Positions 10,421-24,848 of a stretch of 64,000 nucleotides of DNA are shown one piece after another. Where the stretch lies: assembly GCA_013397935.1 (NCBI GenBank), contig VZRN01001126.1, forward strand, positions 65,481 through 129,480, read 5' to 3'. Origin of the DNA: Dasyornis broadbenti (Eukaryota; Chordata; Aves; Passeriformes; Dasyornithidae). The number at the start of each line of letters is the position of its first letter. The stretch's first letter is position 1. Under the pieces are notes generated by a model, which saw only the letters and a list, made by a program, of their open reading frames with translations, was not told the origin of the DNA and made no database searches. A program made the position numbers and the translations under genes.

Positions 10421-13400
10421 TGCACTTGAATTTTATTTGCCATCATCATTACCGTTCTCCACTTTCGCCTATAACTGAACATCTTAATTTGGGGAGATTC
10501 TTCTGTGAACCCTGCATCATTATACAAAGCAGAAGTTGGTGTCTAAGAGTTCATTACTTGAACATAATGAGGACTGAAAACTCTTAATTAACTTCACACA
10601 GTAGGGGAGTCATCTGATCATACACAGTTACATATGTTTAGGTCTATATTTTCCAAAGGAAATAGGTACAATATTTTGAACTGCCTCAACTGAGATATCT
10701 CTAGAAAATCTCTTCACTTATGGGGAAACTAGTGTGCGTTTTCTGAAAATCTGTTAAAAGGGCGTAACTTGGACCCTTAGGACCCATGAAGTGCCCCAGC
10801 ATATCACTATAAAAGTTTAGCCAGATTCTCAAAGTTGCTCTGTTGTATCCCGTGAGGTTGTGCCAATTTCCAGCAAGTACAGATCCCAGTTCTAACTTCT
10901 AAGGATGGTATGAAAGATAATCTCCTCTAAGGAACATTAATTGAGAGATATCTCTTCTTGCCTTCTGTGGAATTTTTGTTGAATGGAAAAACTGATGACA
11001 GCAGAACAGCAATCAACCTCATAACAGCTTTCAGCTAACAGCAGAGAGCACCCTTCTGTTTCACAGGCTGTATCCAGAAACGTTCCCATCTACAGGAACA
11101 TTTGAAAATGATACTTGATTTTTCTCCTAACACTTTTTTCTCTCCAGCTTTCATATTAAAGCTGATAAATTTGGAACAGTAAAGACTTTACCCATAACCA
11201 CCACCAAACTAAATCATAGGTGCCCTGAAAAGTCAGCCAGAATTCCAATATCCAAATCTTTCTTCCTTAACTTTGACTTCCTTTGTTTACTTCTATGCAG
11301 TCAAGAACAATGTAGACAATACAACTGGAATTTCTTTGGAATTATTTTGTTTTCTGAGCTGGAAGAAGATTTATTTATTACACATAGTCCTTGTGTTGAT
11401 AAATATTAAAATCTCAGTCCCAGAAGTATGATCCAAAAGTTAATGTTCTACACCACCCTGGGCTTAGTTGTCTCTCCTGCTCATTACACAGGCAGAGCAG
11501 TCATTCCGCAGAAGAACAGGGAATAATCCATGTGAATGCACCTACAGAAAAAATACCTCACTAGGTCAGTGCTGACAGCACAGTCAGGGTACAAGGGCAG
11601 AAATTGGGAACCTTCTAAACCAAGATCACAGGCCTTAATCACCTGAGCAGAAGGAATTATTCCATTACCTGGAAGCTGCAGGCTCTCAGGCTCATCATCA
11701 GCCGAGGCCTGGACTGGGGCACGATCGCAGCACTCTGCCAGAGCATTACATTTTCCCCAAGGCAAAGCTGATCCCAGCTGGCTGACAGGAGTTCAAGTCT
11801 CACGAGGAATGCCAGTGTTTCATAAGGCTGTTGACACATCCTTATAAAGCTGCCAGAAGTTGCCAGTGGGGATGGAGTCCCAGGTTTAAACACTGAGAGC
11901 ACAAGCCCGTGCTACTTGAGATAATGGCGTTTATTACTGCCACAAAAGATGCTTGTATGTAAATGCCCTCTGGCTATCAGTTCATCACGGGGCCATAATG
12001 AAGTAGGATAAAGATTGAAAAATAAACTTCATTTCTGCAAACATTAATATATATTTGTTTGGCAGGAAAAGAAGGGAGTTTGAGAATTTGGCCCTCAGTG
12101 TTGTAAAATGCTGCCACATTAATTGCATTTGGCAAGGAATTCAGGAGCATGGAGCTCACATTCCCCTGTCTTAGATGCTTGAATGCTGCAGTGTCACTGG
12201 CACTTTCAGGAGCACGTATGTAATTACATAATTTATGTGGGTGGTTCTTTCCAAATGAAAATGAAATCACAGCTCTTGGTCCGAAGAACTTACTGACCAA
12301 ATCTCACAGAGAATATGTAAAGGAATCATACCAGGACCCTAGAAGAAAGAAAAAAATTATACTCAGGAACTAATCAGAGCAATTAAGCTATTTCTTAACC
12401 TTCTTCTCTTTAAATGAAAATGCCTAGGGGAAGCACCAGCTCCAAAGCTGTCATTTGTGCCAGAGGCAGAAAACTTGAAGGAAAGGTTCAAATAAAAAAG
12501 TTCTCAGCACCAAAGAAGAAACTTTTGTCAGTCACAGTCCCCACTGTAGGCAAACGTGAGCAAAAGGGAAAACATCCGCTAATCAGAAGCTGAATGCAGA
12601 GATGACGTGTAAGGATAAAATTATAAAGTATTACGAGAACAGAGAGTATCATTTATAGCAAATAACAGGATTTGATACAGATGTTAGTTGTCAAAGAAGT
12701 TACACCAGTTTGGAGATGTCCAAAAAATGAAGCAACCAGAGAACAAAGTGCTATCGACTGCACCTCGGATATGCTGGCGTGAGACAACCAGGGATAACAA
12801 TAGAAAGGGGATCAGAGAGTGAGTATAACGAAAGAACAAATTCCCGTTTAACAGCGTGGACAGAGAATGCAAAACAAACAAACAAATAAACAAAGAAGTC
12901 AGTGGGATTTGCAAGAGAAAACACAAAAGGTGCAAAGAAATAGAATTGACATAGACATTTATCTGTCACACGTGTGGTTATGAGCAGGATGGATCTAGAA
13001 ACTCATTTTAGACGAGAACTAACGCAAAGCACTTGTGACCACTGAGATCCTCTGATCTGTACCAAAGTCATGTCAGAAGGCTTTGTTCCACAGGTGAGAA
13101 TCATGAAGGCAAGTCTTAATTAGGACTTCATCTTACATGAAATGACGGCTTTATTGGCTAAGAATTCCAGAAGTATTTGTATTTGCCAATTTTTGTTCCA
13201 GCTGAAGTCAAGAGTAAAGGTCCCTTTTATTCCCAGGAAGAAGCAAAGCTGGAGCACTACTGAGTGCCGCAGACACTCCCACCACAATGTTTTTTGCATA
13301 CAAATTCTATTACCTAAACACAGCTATGGAAATTTAGGATGCTCTACGTGTTCTAACAGTACTTCATCAGTAATAGCGTCCCAAAATAAGCTATGCAAGC

Positions 13401-15305
13401 TACTGTTTACTGGTGTCCCTAAAACCTTTAGAAGGTGCAATAGTTACTATTGTTGGAGAAAGGGAGAAAAACCTTAAAAGAAATTTGTCAGGATTTATAA
13501 ACACCTTTTTGTAAGTAAAACTAGTGAGACTTGGTTGTTGTAAGCTCAGCCCGGCAGGATTCTGAGGACAGATGCAGTGGTTTTACATGGCTGTACATAC
13601 ATAAATGTCTACTAAACTCCTCTCTACACAGTGAGGAAAATAAAAGGGGGAGAGGGAAAGAAATCTGAATGACATTAATTTTGCATGATTTTATTTGTTA
13701 CATATTTTGAACTGGACTACTTTACACTGGAAGTAGACTGTGTAATTTAGCTGATCCTTAATTCACAGACATGAGGATCAGCCATCTGGAAGTTCCTCCT
13801 TAATTTGGCAGCCGAGGTTTGAAATAAGGGAAAATGTAATCTGTTGTCGCAGGCCAGACCTGTGTCCATATATCCAGAATTAGTTCATTGACCATCATGA
13901 GGCATTTTGGCAGCAGACTCTACTCTGTTCCCTCTGAGGGGTCTAGGAAATGACAAGATTTTGTGCCCAGATAATGGTGGGAAGTAAAAGGTCTCTTCTG
14001 GCCGGTATCTCCTGGCCAGTCTCGAAGCATCAAGTACAGGGTTTGAATACCAGGCTCAGCTGGTGTTTGTTAACTTCCCCTGGACTGTGCCAGTTCACAT
14101 CTGTTGAAGCATGAGTTCCTTGATGTTGATTCATGTTTTCTCCTTATTTTAGCTTCATACAGTATTAGCATGTTTGGCTTAATTTTCTTTGATGAGCAGA
14201 GGTGGGGAGCATGTAATGAGAAGTTACTGTTATATTGATTATTAATAGAGCCATAAAGTCCCTTTGAACATCTGAAAAAAGATGGCTTGTATGTGTGGAC
14301 TGGGATAACACATTTTGAAAAGCGCAAGAACCTTTTGTTTTTAGAGGCATCTAGCAAACTAAATCTTCCTTTTTTGTTTCCCTTTTACTCGGTGATTTTT
14401 TCTCACTTTTAATCTTCTAATTCTCCCCTTCTGACACTGCAGTTTTCTTTTTCCACTTAGAAATATGAAGAAATGGGCAGGTCAAAGTTGAGATCATTTG
14501 TGGGGCTTAGTCACATTTTAAGTCCCAGCACAGCCCTTTCATCTCTCACGAACACAGAGTGGGCATTGTGTGAAGTTCTTGAACTGTAAGTGACTTTAAA
14601 TTCACTCTAGTGGACAAGGGTGAGAAGTCATTTAACTTTTAATAGACTTTCAAGGCCGAATGAGCAGCTGGTAGAGATGGAATATGAAATGACCCTTACC
14701 ATTTCTCCAAAATCAGAATTCAACCTTTGAGGTTTTAAATAATGTGGTTAACTTTTCTCCTCCCCTAGTTTCCATTCCTCTCTGTTTTCTCAGTTCTCTC
14801 AGATGGAAAGGGAGGGGGTGAAAAAAAGACTTAAAAGAGGCTCTTCTGGCCCTTGTTACACTGAAAATTGTGGAAGTTGGCCCTTTACATATTTATGCCA
14901 GATTTATAAAGTGGAAACAATTCTGTCTGCTTTATTTGACTGAGTAAAAAAGGCTTGTGCAGCTCCACTGAAATTGCTGAGACCAGACCAGCTGAGGGCA
15001 CGGGTCTTGTTGTGTGGTGCTGTTTGTCCTTGGACAGGGACATTCCGCGGCATCTCGGGCACTGCAGTTCTCCCTGCTTTCACATGCCTGGCCTGAAGAA
15101 CTGTGTTTGAGAGGGGGTTTGGCTGCAACTCTGAGCCAAGCCAAACTCCTCAGGGGTCCTGAAGTGCAGATGATCTGCATTTGTCCAAGATTTTGAGGCG
15201 AACAATCAACGCTTATGTCAGCACCAGTTTCTAGCTCCCTAGATCGCAAAACATAAAGTAATTAAAATTCAGCCTATATGTGCATCTCTTTTCGGTTTCT
15301 CTTAG
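10421..15305 (+). other. FBLN1 intronic sequence between isoform-C and isoform-D exons
   Basis: About 4.9 kb lying downstream of the C poly(A) site and upstream of the first D exon. It is AT-rich unique sequence with small open frames on both strands, none resembling a known protein. I recognised no CR1 or other repeat. The acceptor for the D exon is a pyrimidine tract ending TTTCTCTTAG at 15305. Confidence 0.7.
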
Positions 15306-15448
15306 TGTCAGACTTGAAAAGACAGACACCATCCGCTGCATTAAGTCTTGTCGGCCAAATGATGTCAGCTGTCTGCTGGACCCTGTCCACACGATTTCCC
15401 ACACTGTCATTTCACTGCCCACGTTCAGAGAATTTACAAGACCTGAAG
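15306..15448 (+). CDS. FBLN1: FBLN1 isoform D exon 1 of 3 (start of C-terminal domain)
   Basis: This 143-bp exon begins with T, completing the shared Thr codon. It then reads VRLEKTDTIRCIKSCRPN and continues through LDPVHTISHTVISLPTFREF to the end of the exon at CCTGAAG before GTAAG. It is highly conserved against mammalian fibulin-1D. Its three cysteines (IRC, KSC, VSC) mirror those of the C exon, so it can supply the missing sixth cysteine of the last EGF module. The exon ends in phase 1. It is mutually exclusive with the C exon, because that exon carries a stop and a poly(A) site. Confidence 0.96.
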
Positions 15449-17307
15449 GTAAGTGGTTTGTTCCTTGTTCCATTTAATAGACTACAACATACAAAACCTC
15501 CACCGGAAACCCTTGCCTAAAGCCAGACTTGCTACCGGTGCAGTAAATGTTTGCACAGCTCCAAATTACAGTGTACTGTTCATTTAATTAAAACCTTCAA
15601 TATCCAGGAGTTTTAATTTTATGGAAGAAAGAAAGTCATTCTGAGCTCTAACTCATGCTGCCTCCCGGTCTAAGGAAACATTGACTCTGAATTCCCATGG
15701 ACCACATTTATTCATACAATGGCCCTATGTCCCATGACATTTTTAGTTCCCTTGTTTGCCGGTTTTACCATAGGAAAAAGGTACTCAATAAATTTCTCTC
15801 ATCTGTCTAGGACCACTTGTTTGCTACTGACAGGTGACTTGCTCCAAGAATAAAAACCTTACATGCAGACATTAATCACAAAGTACATTGTACTGAATAT
15901 AAGATCTGTGATTGGCTGATTCTTGACCTATGAACAAAGTGTTGTTTGTTATAGATAAAAGGAAGAGAAATTCCAAGGACTGGGCAGAAAGTTTTTAAGA
16001 CAAGAATTTCAAAAAGCACCCAAGTGAGTGGCTGTCCTCTGCAGTACTTGCAAGTTTTCAAGTCCTGCAATCTCATAAGGATCACACTCACTTTCTTAGT
16101 TCACATAAAAACTGAGAGATCAAGAGCCAGTTCTTGCTCCTTGCCATTTGTTTGAATTTCCTGGCAATGCATCCATCAGTGGGATGCCTGCAGCCCTGCT
16201 GTCTCAGCATCTTAGTGAGCAGCACAGCCACAGAGAGAAGAGCATGGAGGTGAGAAAAGTGATTTTGGAGTTTCTAAAGGTCCTAAATCCCCATTTCTGA
16301 TGTACCCAGAGTCTCAGCCTTGCTGTTTCAGAAAGTTGTCCTCAATGAAAGCCAAAGCTGATTCTTCCCCTCTGCACCAGGCTGGAGTGGGGAAAGAGCC
16401 ATCTCAGTCCTTGCCTGGACAGGAACAATTTAACCACGGATCACTCAGCTGTGCAGAGCTCCTGTAGGTTCTGCCAGGCCTGTTTCAGGCCTTGGCTGGC
16501 CCTGCTTCACAGGGAATGGAGGAATGCCCCATGGCCACTTCTGCTCCCTGCACACCCCTTCAGCCTCACCAGGTGTACTGGCAGCAGAGCTAAGGATTTG
16601 GATGCTTCCAAACCATTCCAGGATGCTTCCCAAACCATTCCCTCATTAGTCCATCCTCGTGTTTTAATAAAAAGAGATGAGACTTAGTGATCTGAGATTA
16701 CTGCTGAAGCCCAGAAGAGGTAAACTGTAATTCAGTACATGGCCTCAGGTGAATTCTTACGGCTCCAAAGTCTAGTTTCTTGAGAGTGAGGATAATAATG
16801 AGAGTCATAATAGCTCTATCCCTCACAAGGGACTTGAAAATAGTCTCACTTTTATTTTTAAACCTAAACCCCTCCTCCAGTACTCCAAAGGAGTCTTTCA
16901 TTTGTAATGGCAATACTTTGTGTAACTGCCATGGGGAATCAGAGTGGAGAGGTTTGTCTGTTTGGTCTCTTCCTCTGCCCAGCCTGCGGATCCTTGGTGT
17001 TGTCTTCTTTGGGTGCATGCTGGAAATCTGGTTTTTTAAGAGCTGTCTTTTTGGATTCTAAAAGTAAGAGTGTTTTGGCTTCAGGGCATCTTGGATGGTG
17101 GAAATAGGAGGAGAAAATAAATCTATCCAAATCCTCACTTCCCCTTAGATCTTCTTCCATTTCAAAGGACAAACTGGGAGTGGTAAGGGAGGGGGATGTC
17201 CTCCACCAGCTTTGAGGACAAATCATTTTGGATCAAATTCTGTGGGATTCTTCAGTGATGTTTGCAAATACTTGTCAGCGCATTCTGTGATAACTCTTTA
17301 TTTGCAG
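15449..17307 (+). other. FBLN1-D intron
   Basis: Intron of 1.86 kb, donor GTAAG and acceptor TATTTGCAG. It holds short open frames without recognisable products, and I saw no repeat. Confidence 0.85.
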
Positions 17308-17439
17308 AGATTATTTTTCTTCGTGCCATCACACCTACATATCCGGCCAACCAGGCAGATATCATATTTGACATTACAGAAGGAAATTTAAGAGATTCCT
17401 TTGATATCATCAAGCGTTACATGGATGGTATGACAGTGG
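17308..17439 (+). CDS. FBLN1: FBLN1 isoform D exon 2 of 3 (middle of C-terminal domain)
   Basis: This 132-bp, phase 1-1 exon encodes EIIFLRAITPTYPANQ, then the invariant-looking block ADIIFDITEGNLRDSFDIIK, then RYMDGMTV and the first base of a Gly codon. The donor is GTGAGTAA from 17440. It is near-identical to mammalian fibulin-1D apart from a few substitutions around the PTYPANQAD segment. It forms the central beta-rich part of the fibulin-type C-terminal domain. Skipping it would keep the frame but remove the core of the domain. Confidence 0.97.
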
Positions 17440-18634
17440 GTGAGTAATGCTTTCTGCTTACTTTCTTCTTTCAACTATACTGTAGGACAAGGTCAAAGAA
17501 ATTAACTCTAGTAACCAATTCCTACCTCGATTTTCAAGCCAATGTTGATTTCATATTCTTCCGTCCAATATGTACCATTTGTACTAATATCACAGTTATT
17601 TTTTAATTCAAAATACCAGAGGCCTAAGCTTTAATTTAAGAAGTATTTTAACCTTTTTTTTCAGAACTGGCTCTAACTAAAAATGCAAATGGCTTAGTTT
17701 TAAAATGATGCCGGACCTAATGTACCCAGGAGCAGTTGGCAAATGATGTTAAGGTGGAGGGCAGGAGCAGGTCCCAGATGATGCGCTGCTCTGCCCAGTG
17801 GGAGCTGCTTGGGCAGTGGCAGGGGAATACATTGGGATTCTCATGCCAGGTATTAAAAAGTAGTTTTTGATTGCTCTTTATTAATGTTTCTTTATGAAAA
17901 TAAAGGACCACTGTTCCCAGTGAACATTTGTGCTTTGGTATGTGAATGTGCGGGTTCTGCTCAGGTTCATGCATGTGCTTCAGCAGGACTTGTCTGGAGG
18001 AAAAGAAAAACCACTGCAGCTTTCATATGGAAGGTTGTGCAAAAGCTCTATTTTATGTGGTCTGAAGGTGGCACTGGTGCATTTCAGAAGCAGGATAGCA
18101 CGGCAGCAGCTCTGCAAAGGTTTTATGAACTGTAGATAAAAATCCCAAGTCATTAGGTTTCTATTTCTTTCTTTATCAAACAGAAGTATACATGTGAATG
18201 CTGAGAAAGAGGGAGAGTCTGTTAAAACAGGATGATAAGATTACAGATTTCAGGTATTGGGGCAATTCTTTATCAGAGTATAAATGTTATCAGATCCCAC
18301 AGGAGTTACAGTAGTTTGCTTTTCGTGCCGTGTGCTTCTTTCTGTCTGAAATAAGAAAGAAGGATGTGTTTGGAAATTCAACAGGCCAAGGTATTTGCCT
18401 GAGGGAAGCATTTCCATTTTGAAGAACAGGACTGTGTGTCAGTGGTATTTTACTTGGTAAACTGGATTGTTTGCCTCACATTGTAAGGAGAGAAAGGATG
18501 TTCTTATAAACTGAGCTGAGAAGATATGAAGCGTGCCCAAGTATATTCCCAGCTTTGTGAAAGAATTGGGCAACTCTGTCTTCACCTCACTTCCCCCTGT
18601 GCAACATGGAGATGATAAAACATGCCTACTGCTG

Positions 18635-18686
18635 TCTTAATTAATTCTTGTGTGTAAGACTCTTAATTAATTCCTCTATGTAAAAG
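18635..18686. repeat. 26-bp tandem duplication
   Basis: TCTTAATTAATTC occurs at 18635-18647 and again at 18661-18673, and the following sequence is similar (TTGTGTGTAAGAC and CTCTATGTAAAAG). Two imperfect copies with a 26-bp period. Confidence 0.7.
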
Positions 18687-21600
18687 TACTTTGAGATTAA
18701 CGGATGGAAGCAGCAAAGAAAACTGCCTGCAGTAGAATTGGAACAGGAGAATCAAAACAGCCCCCCAGCTGATATTACCTGGAGGGGCAGAGGTTCAGGA
18801 CAGCACACCGTATGTGTGAAATTAGGATTGCAAATAATTCTGCCAGCAGCAGTTCTGCTGCTCTCATCATAATATCATTTTTCTTGTTAATAACCAGAAT
18901 GTTAGGTGTTCCCTTAAAAAGTGCTGGGAAGTTTTCAAGAGAAATAAATATGATGGAATCCTAGTCTGTGAGAGTTCACAAAGTGAGTCCCTCTTGCAAA
19001 GAAAGGGAAGGGTTTGTATAAGGAAGACCCACATTAGTTACACAGTTTTTGCTGGGTTGTCACAAACAAGGAGAGAGATGATGCTTTGAGAAGAACCTGC
19101 ATCTTAACCTGTGCTTGTGTGAATGGAAAGCAACAAGATGTTCTCACAAGTGAAACAGGAGGAAAAAAGTGAAAAGGGACAGTTCTTTTGGGAAAGGTTT
19201 AAAGAGTGAGAGGAGCTAACAGATGAAATTACAGAAGAAAAGTGAGGGCTTCAACCCTGAGAGAGAATTGTGGGCTGAAAAGATTCAGGTCACCAGTTTT
19301 AGCCATCATCCCTTTAAGCTGACACTGAGAGTTCAGGGAGGTGTTAGTGAAGCTGAGGTGTGTGTGAGATCGGATGGAGAATGGCTCAGCAAGCCCGTCC
19401 GTGCTTTGTTGGTGGAGAGATTGCAGCTGAGGTCATCGGAGGAGATGAGCGTGAAGGAGCAGGTTGTGAGGGAGGTGAAAGAAGAAAATAGAAGCAGAGG
19501 AAAGCACTGCCCCAGGGAATGTTAGAAAAAGAATGAACACAGTCTCCCAAAGGATATGTAGGAGGAGCAGGCCCAAAGGTAGGAGAAGAAAGAGGCAAGG
19601 ACAGTATTGCAAAATTAAGGAGATAAAACGTATCAAACAGGAACCAGCGATCAGCAGTATCAGACATGGAGGGGCCTAAAGAACTAAGAACAAACTCCAA
19701 AAGTACCTCTGCTGACCTACAGAAAGTATCTTCCAGTGGAAAAGGAGGAATGAAAGCCAGACTCCTGGAGAGGCAGTGTGTAGACTTCAAGCAATCTGAT
19801 GAAAAAGAATTCTCTAAAATATTGCTTCCAATATTTTACCCTGTAGTATTAAAAGGAGATGCAAAGCCCCATTATTTCCTGGTTCAGGGAGCGCTGTAGT
19901 GTCTTTGTTTCCTGGTGTGGTTACAGGCCAAGGTGGCAATGAGTCCAAATGATACTGTTAACCTCACATCACTTACTAGCACGGGTGGGAGAAAAACAGA
20001 AGTGTAGACCTATCCAGGTTCGGTGTTTTTTTAAAGCTTTTATAGACTTTTCACTGCATTCCTCCTTTAACCAGCTGTCAGTGAAAAATGAAGAATGCAT
20101 TTTCAACCTGTGCAAAAATGTCGTATCAGTGCCTAAGGTATTACCAGATGCTGTAAAACACTTCCCCCTTCAGCTATGCATTCATTTTTTTAAAACAGTA
20201 ATCCCACCTTGTAGTCTGGTAAACTTCAGGAAGGTTTTAAAATTTCATAACACAGCTAAAAGTAGCTGATAGGCCGAACTCTTCCATATTGCATTTGGTA
20301 ATAACCTAAGCCTATATTCTTGCCTATGAAGCAGAATGGTGCTGTTCTTCAGGAAAACATCCAGAGCCAAAATAGCTATCAAAAGTCACTATAGAGTTTC
20401 TGAGGCAGGTTGTGCTGGTGCTTGAATACACTGATATCTACAATGATATGTACTACTGCTCTCCATTGTTTTTTGCAAGGCTTTCACTGCTGTCTCTGTC
20501 CTGAATTCCCAGCCTCTTTTACGTGGTTGACAGTTCATGATGTTACCTTTGAACCATTACAGAAAGTGCCTCAACAACTGATAGCACAGTGCTGGCTTTA
20601 TCACTAGTCTAAATTCTGCTGTGGTGTCATGATTGTTAAGTGTGTTCCAGAGGCTGAGGAGAGACTTATAAAAATGATCAAGAAGATAAACAAAACCAGA
20701 TACCATGAGCAAGTGTGTTTGTGAGATCCCATATTGGTTGGGGGCAGCAGAAGGAGACTGGAGCTTTGTTTGCCTTTTTGTGACACCTGTCCTTAGCACA
20801 GGGGAGTAGTTCTATATCTCATAAGTCTTTTGGCTTTTCGCAGTGTGGCAGAGTCTTTTTACAGTCTGCCATACAAATGTTTGTATGGTCTGACATTAAA
20901 TTCAGTCACTGGTCTGCAAAAGCTTTGGTTCCGAGCTTTGTCCCTGGACCTGCTCTCCATTGCCAGGCAAGTACCTTCACATTTCTCTCTGCTTCTCTCC
21001 TCCTCTGCTGCTCCCGACTCTTTATCTTTGGGCCAGAGGCTGGCTGGCTTTTACTGTGCATGTGTTGTGGTGTTCAGCAAAATGAGATTCCCAGACTGAT
21101 GTGGACTTCTGGCATAGCCGGTGCTGAAAGCATCACAAGAGGACCTCCTCAGAAAAGAATATTTGGTGAGTTTTTCTCTATGCCAGGTTGCCCTGTAGAA
21201 ATTAGGAGCTGTGCATTTGAGATGAGGGTGCCCAGAAGGCATTTGGTAAATGGGATCCAAGATTTACTGCCTAAACCTGCCCTTTCGGGATGCTGCTGAC
21301 TGCACTGCTCAGTAGTCAAATCGCTCAACACCCTCCCTCCCCTCCAGAAAAGAAATCAGACTGAAGAGCTCTTCTGGGGGCAAGGGAGCACCTTGAGCTG
21401 GAAGCAGATTTTCGTTTCATATCTGAGAAATGCTGAAGGTGCTTTTCTAGTGAGAATGAGTCTTGCTCTCGAGTGGAACAACCTTCCTATTGCCAAATTT
21501 CACTCTAGCACATTGCAAGTACCTGGTTAATCCAACTCTCCTCCTTGATCTGTGTTCATCTCACCTCCCGGCTGGTGCAAGGTATTACAAAACCATTTAT

Positions 21601-22029
21601 GCAGACCACCTTTGGTTACAGTTTCCATAAGAACCAGCAGGCAGATAAATTATACTGCGGCTCTGATGAAGTTTAGTGAACTGTGGTGTGAAGTATAAAA
21701 CCTGAAAACTGGGGAAAGAAATGGACTGAGTCAGGGACAGCAAAGGGCACCAAAGTCCTTGTTTCAGATTGCATAGCATGCATTTATTTGTATTAATGTT
21801 AAACAGTGGGCTGAGGCATTGCACAAATGAGCAAATAAAGCCAGATTTGAAATCCAGTACACCGAGAAACATACTATAGCAATTCCTCTGAGAGATGTCT
21901 GTGTGAATCCAGCTTTCTGAGATGCTCTGCCCCAGTTTAAAGGAGTCAAAGACCTGCTTTTCTGATAATCTCCAAGTGTGACATACAGGTGTGATTGATT
22001 AACAACTCGGTGTGACCTTCAGTGCTCTG

Positions 22030-22110
22030 GTTTAGTTGGCACAGTGGTGGTTGGTCAAAGGTTGGACTTGATCTTGAAAATCTTTTCCAATCTTAATGAT
22101 TCTGTCATTC
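22030..22110 (+). mobile_element. CR1 LINE 3' tail fragment
   Basis: It reads GGTTGGACTTGATCTTGAAA, TCTTTTCCAATCTTAATGAT, then TCTGTCATTC, which is the end of a CR1 element in sense with its terminal ATTCTATG-type repeat decayed. It is only the last 80 bp or so. Confidence 0.88.
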
Positions 22111-23811
22111 AGCTGCTTCTGTTGCTGTATCCGAGTTTGTGTGTTGGTAGCAACCATCTTACTCCTGCAGCAGCACCTCCACACCCTGTAGAAATGGAAA
22201 AGGAAGGTAAGACCCAAGGCACATCACAAATCTTTCCCAGTATGATGTGCAGATGCCTGGCTCACTTAAAAACAACTCTGCCTTAACTTTTGTTTTTAAA
22301 GGGGCCAAACGTGGTGAAGTGACCCCTTATTTCAGCCTTTGAGAACTGGTCAGGCATTGACACACATTAAGGTTCAGGAAGCCTCTGTCGTCAGAATTCT
22401 GCAGACAGGACCAGCAGAGCTGTCACCTCCAGGTGATGACTGAGCACTCTGTAGAGGCTTCTGTGTCAAAGTCTCAGCATTAGGTACTTTTCTTCCACGG
22501 TAAATTGAATCACAGAGCCATATCCTGCTGTGTGCAGTAACTGAGGCTCTTCGCCAAGAAATGCTTAGGGTTGTGATAATTCACGCCCAGGTGTCGTGGA
22601 TCCAAGTGCAGCTGAACGCGATTGTGGGACAGGCAGGGTAAACCCAGCCACTCTCACTAAATGTGTCCATGATGATGCACATGAAGGACACTAAAGCCCC
22701 TGTGAATAAAATATTGGGCATAAAGTACCGGGAGGCTGATATATGCGATTTTGCACATTTTGGACATTCATCCCTGAAGTTTTTCCACCTGTTTTTGTAA
22801 TATGTAAGGCTCTTCTAATATACAGAGCATCTCGCGTTCTTAAAGGTGGAACAGGGAAGATCTAAAAATATGATGGAAACTATTTTTAAATGAGGCTACT
22901 TCAAGTACAGTTACTGCATTTTAGGCCTGAGTGATTTCACAGCCTTGTCAACGTTGAAACCCATTGCGAGGTTTGGCTGCAAGGCAAACCAGACATCTAA
23001 AAGCACTTCAAGTTTGCCAAACCAAGATAAGAGCACATCTCTCTGAAGTTATTTGGTATCCTTAATAAAGATCACAGTATTTGTAAACTAGCCAAACCTC
23101 AGTAAAATCAAAGATTGTTTTTAATTCTTTTATAATACCAAGGCTCCATATGATCCAACATGACAGATAATAGCTTTGAAAATATTTACCATTTGTTTCT
23201 GGCCAAAAAAGGTATTAATACCATGACGCCTATTTATGGCCTCTCTATTTGATGCATTTCAGCAATCAAAGACTGCTAGAGAAGCCCAAATGTTAATGAA
23301 ATTAAACTTTATGGAGTGGATGAAGGATAGCATTAATAATAAATTGAATCCCAAATTTCTGATCTGTTGACTAATGCAGAAAGATCCTTTTTTCATGCTG
23401 AAATGGAATTCCTGTACTGTAATTTCATTTTTTTTCTTTTGAATTGAAGCAAAAAAGAAAAGAGAAGCAGATTCAGTTTTAGCTAAACTTAAACTAACAC
23501 TTGTACCCTGGGTGGAAGCTTCAAAGGCTGTGAGTACCTGGAGAGTTTTAGACAATTGTTTAAACAGTCTTTAAAGGAGAGCTTTGCCTTTACATGGCTT
23601 ATAAATGATTCCTGTGGCCACAGATCCTCTGAGTGTGGGAGAGATCTGAGGCAGAGGTGGTGGCTGTGGTCCCAGGCATGGCCCCACCTGGTTACACTTT
23701 TTCTGAGGGGTGTCTTGCCATGCCCCTGATTGTCTTTGACACTTCTGAGAGGAGGATCCAGTACTGCTTTGAGCTGCACTGTTGCATGGTGGTTGTTGAA
23801 CTGCTCCAGGG

Positions 23812-23840
23812 ACACACACACACACACACACATACACATA
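23812..23840. repeat. (AC)n microsatellite
   Basis: About ten uninterrupted AC units followed by ATACACATA interruptions. It is probably length-polymorphic. Confidence 0.95.
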
Positions 23841-24848
23841 AATGCCATTTTTCTACCCCAGGGTAAGGTGCCATTGCAGTCAGCACTGCTCCAGCTGGCC
23901 CAGGTCATCAGGAGCCCTGCTCATGCCCCGAGGGCAGCACTCACTGTGGCAGCACCCAAGGCTCTGCTGCCTTTCCATTCCCAACAGGAGGAACACAGAG
24001 GTTGTGTTCAGTGTTTAGGAGCTTTGTTGGTACTCAAAAGGGAAATCCTCCTGTCCACCTCGGAGCACACACTCCAGCCCATTCCCTGTGGTCAGATGAG
24101 TGCTTGTGTGGCATGCTACAGTTTTGGTTCTTTCAGGCGTTAATCCAAGGAAAGGGGTGTAGATACAACAGCAGCACTATTTTAGATCAGCTTAAACCAA
24201 CAGTGAAATTACCCTGAGTGTCATACAGCTTATAAAAGTGAATTTTATGTGTCCAAACTGACTTCTGAAGCATTTTATAAGCACTTGGTTGCTCAATGGT
24301 TGAAAATAGGCCTTTTTCCTAAATAAAGACCTGGGAGGCTCCTGTTTGAAAAGCATGTTTTTCAGAATCTTGTCCCCAGATACTTCAGAAGAGTACAGCC
24401 AGCCACATTGCTGTGAGGCAGTTCTCCACCAGCATGGAAACCATGCTAACACCCAACTCTAACTTGATTCTCCAAATCTTTTGCTTTGTGAAGTGTTTAC
24501 CGTCAAACTTGAATGAAGGTCTAATTCACAATGTTATGAGGGCAATATGCTTCAAAGCAAGAGGAAATCTATTTTGGTACCTGTATTTTGATTAATGAGT
24601 TTTCTGAATCCTTTCACTGTATTTATTTTTGTCAGGTGTGGCAGCTTAAGGATTAATGATATCTTCAGAGCTATTTTTCTGTATGTGATTTGATGCCTGC
24701 AGTGATGATTACCAAGAAATATTTCATTTTACAAAGAGCAGCCGCTTATTAATAGAACAGATTATATCAGAAACTATAGAGCACCACATAGCATGAGCCA
24801 CATTGTTACTGTGACAAATAATTGAGAGAAATATAGATGGCTTTCACA

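Noticed and set aside
1966..15305. A fibulin-1B-type alternative exon.
   Set aside because: I found no short exon with a T-starting acceptor, about 35 codons and a stop that could be supported from sequence alone.
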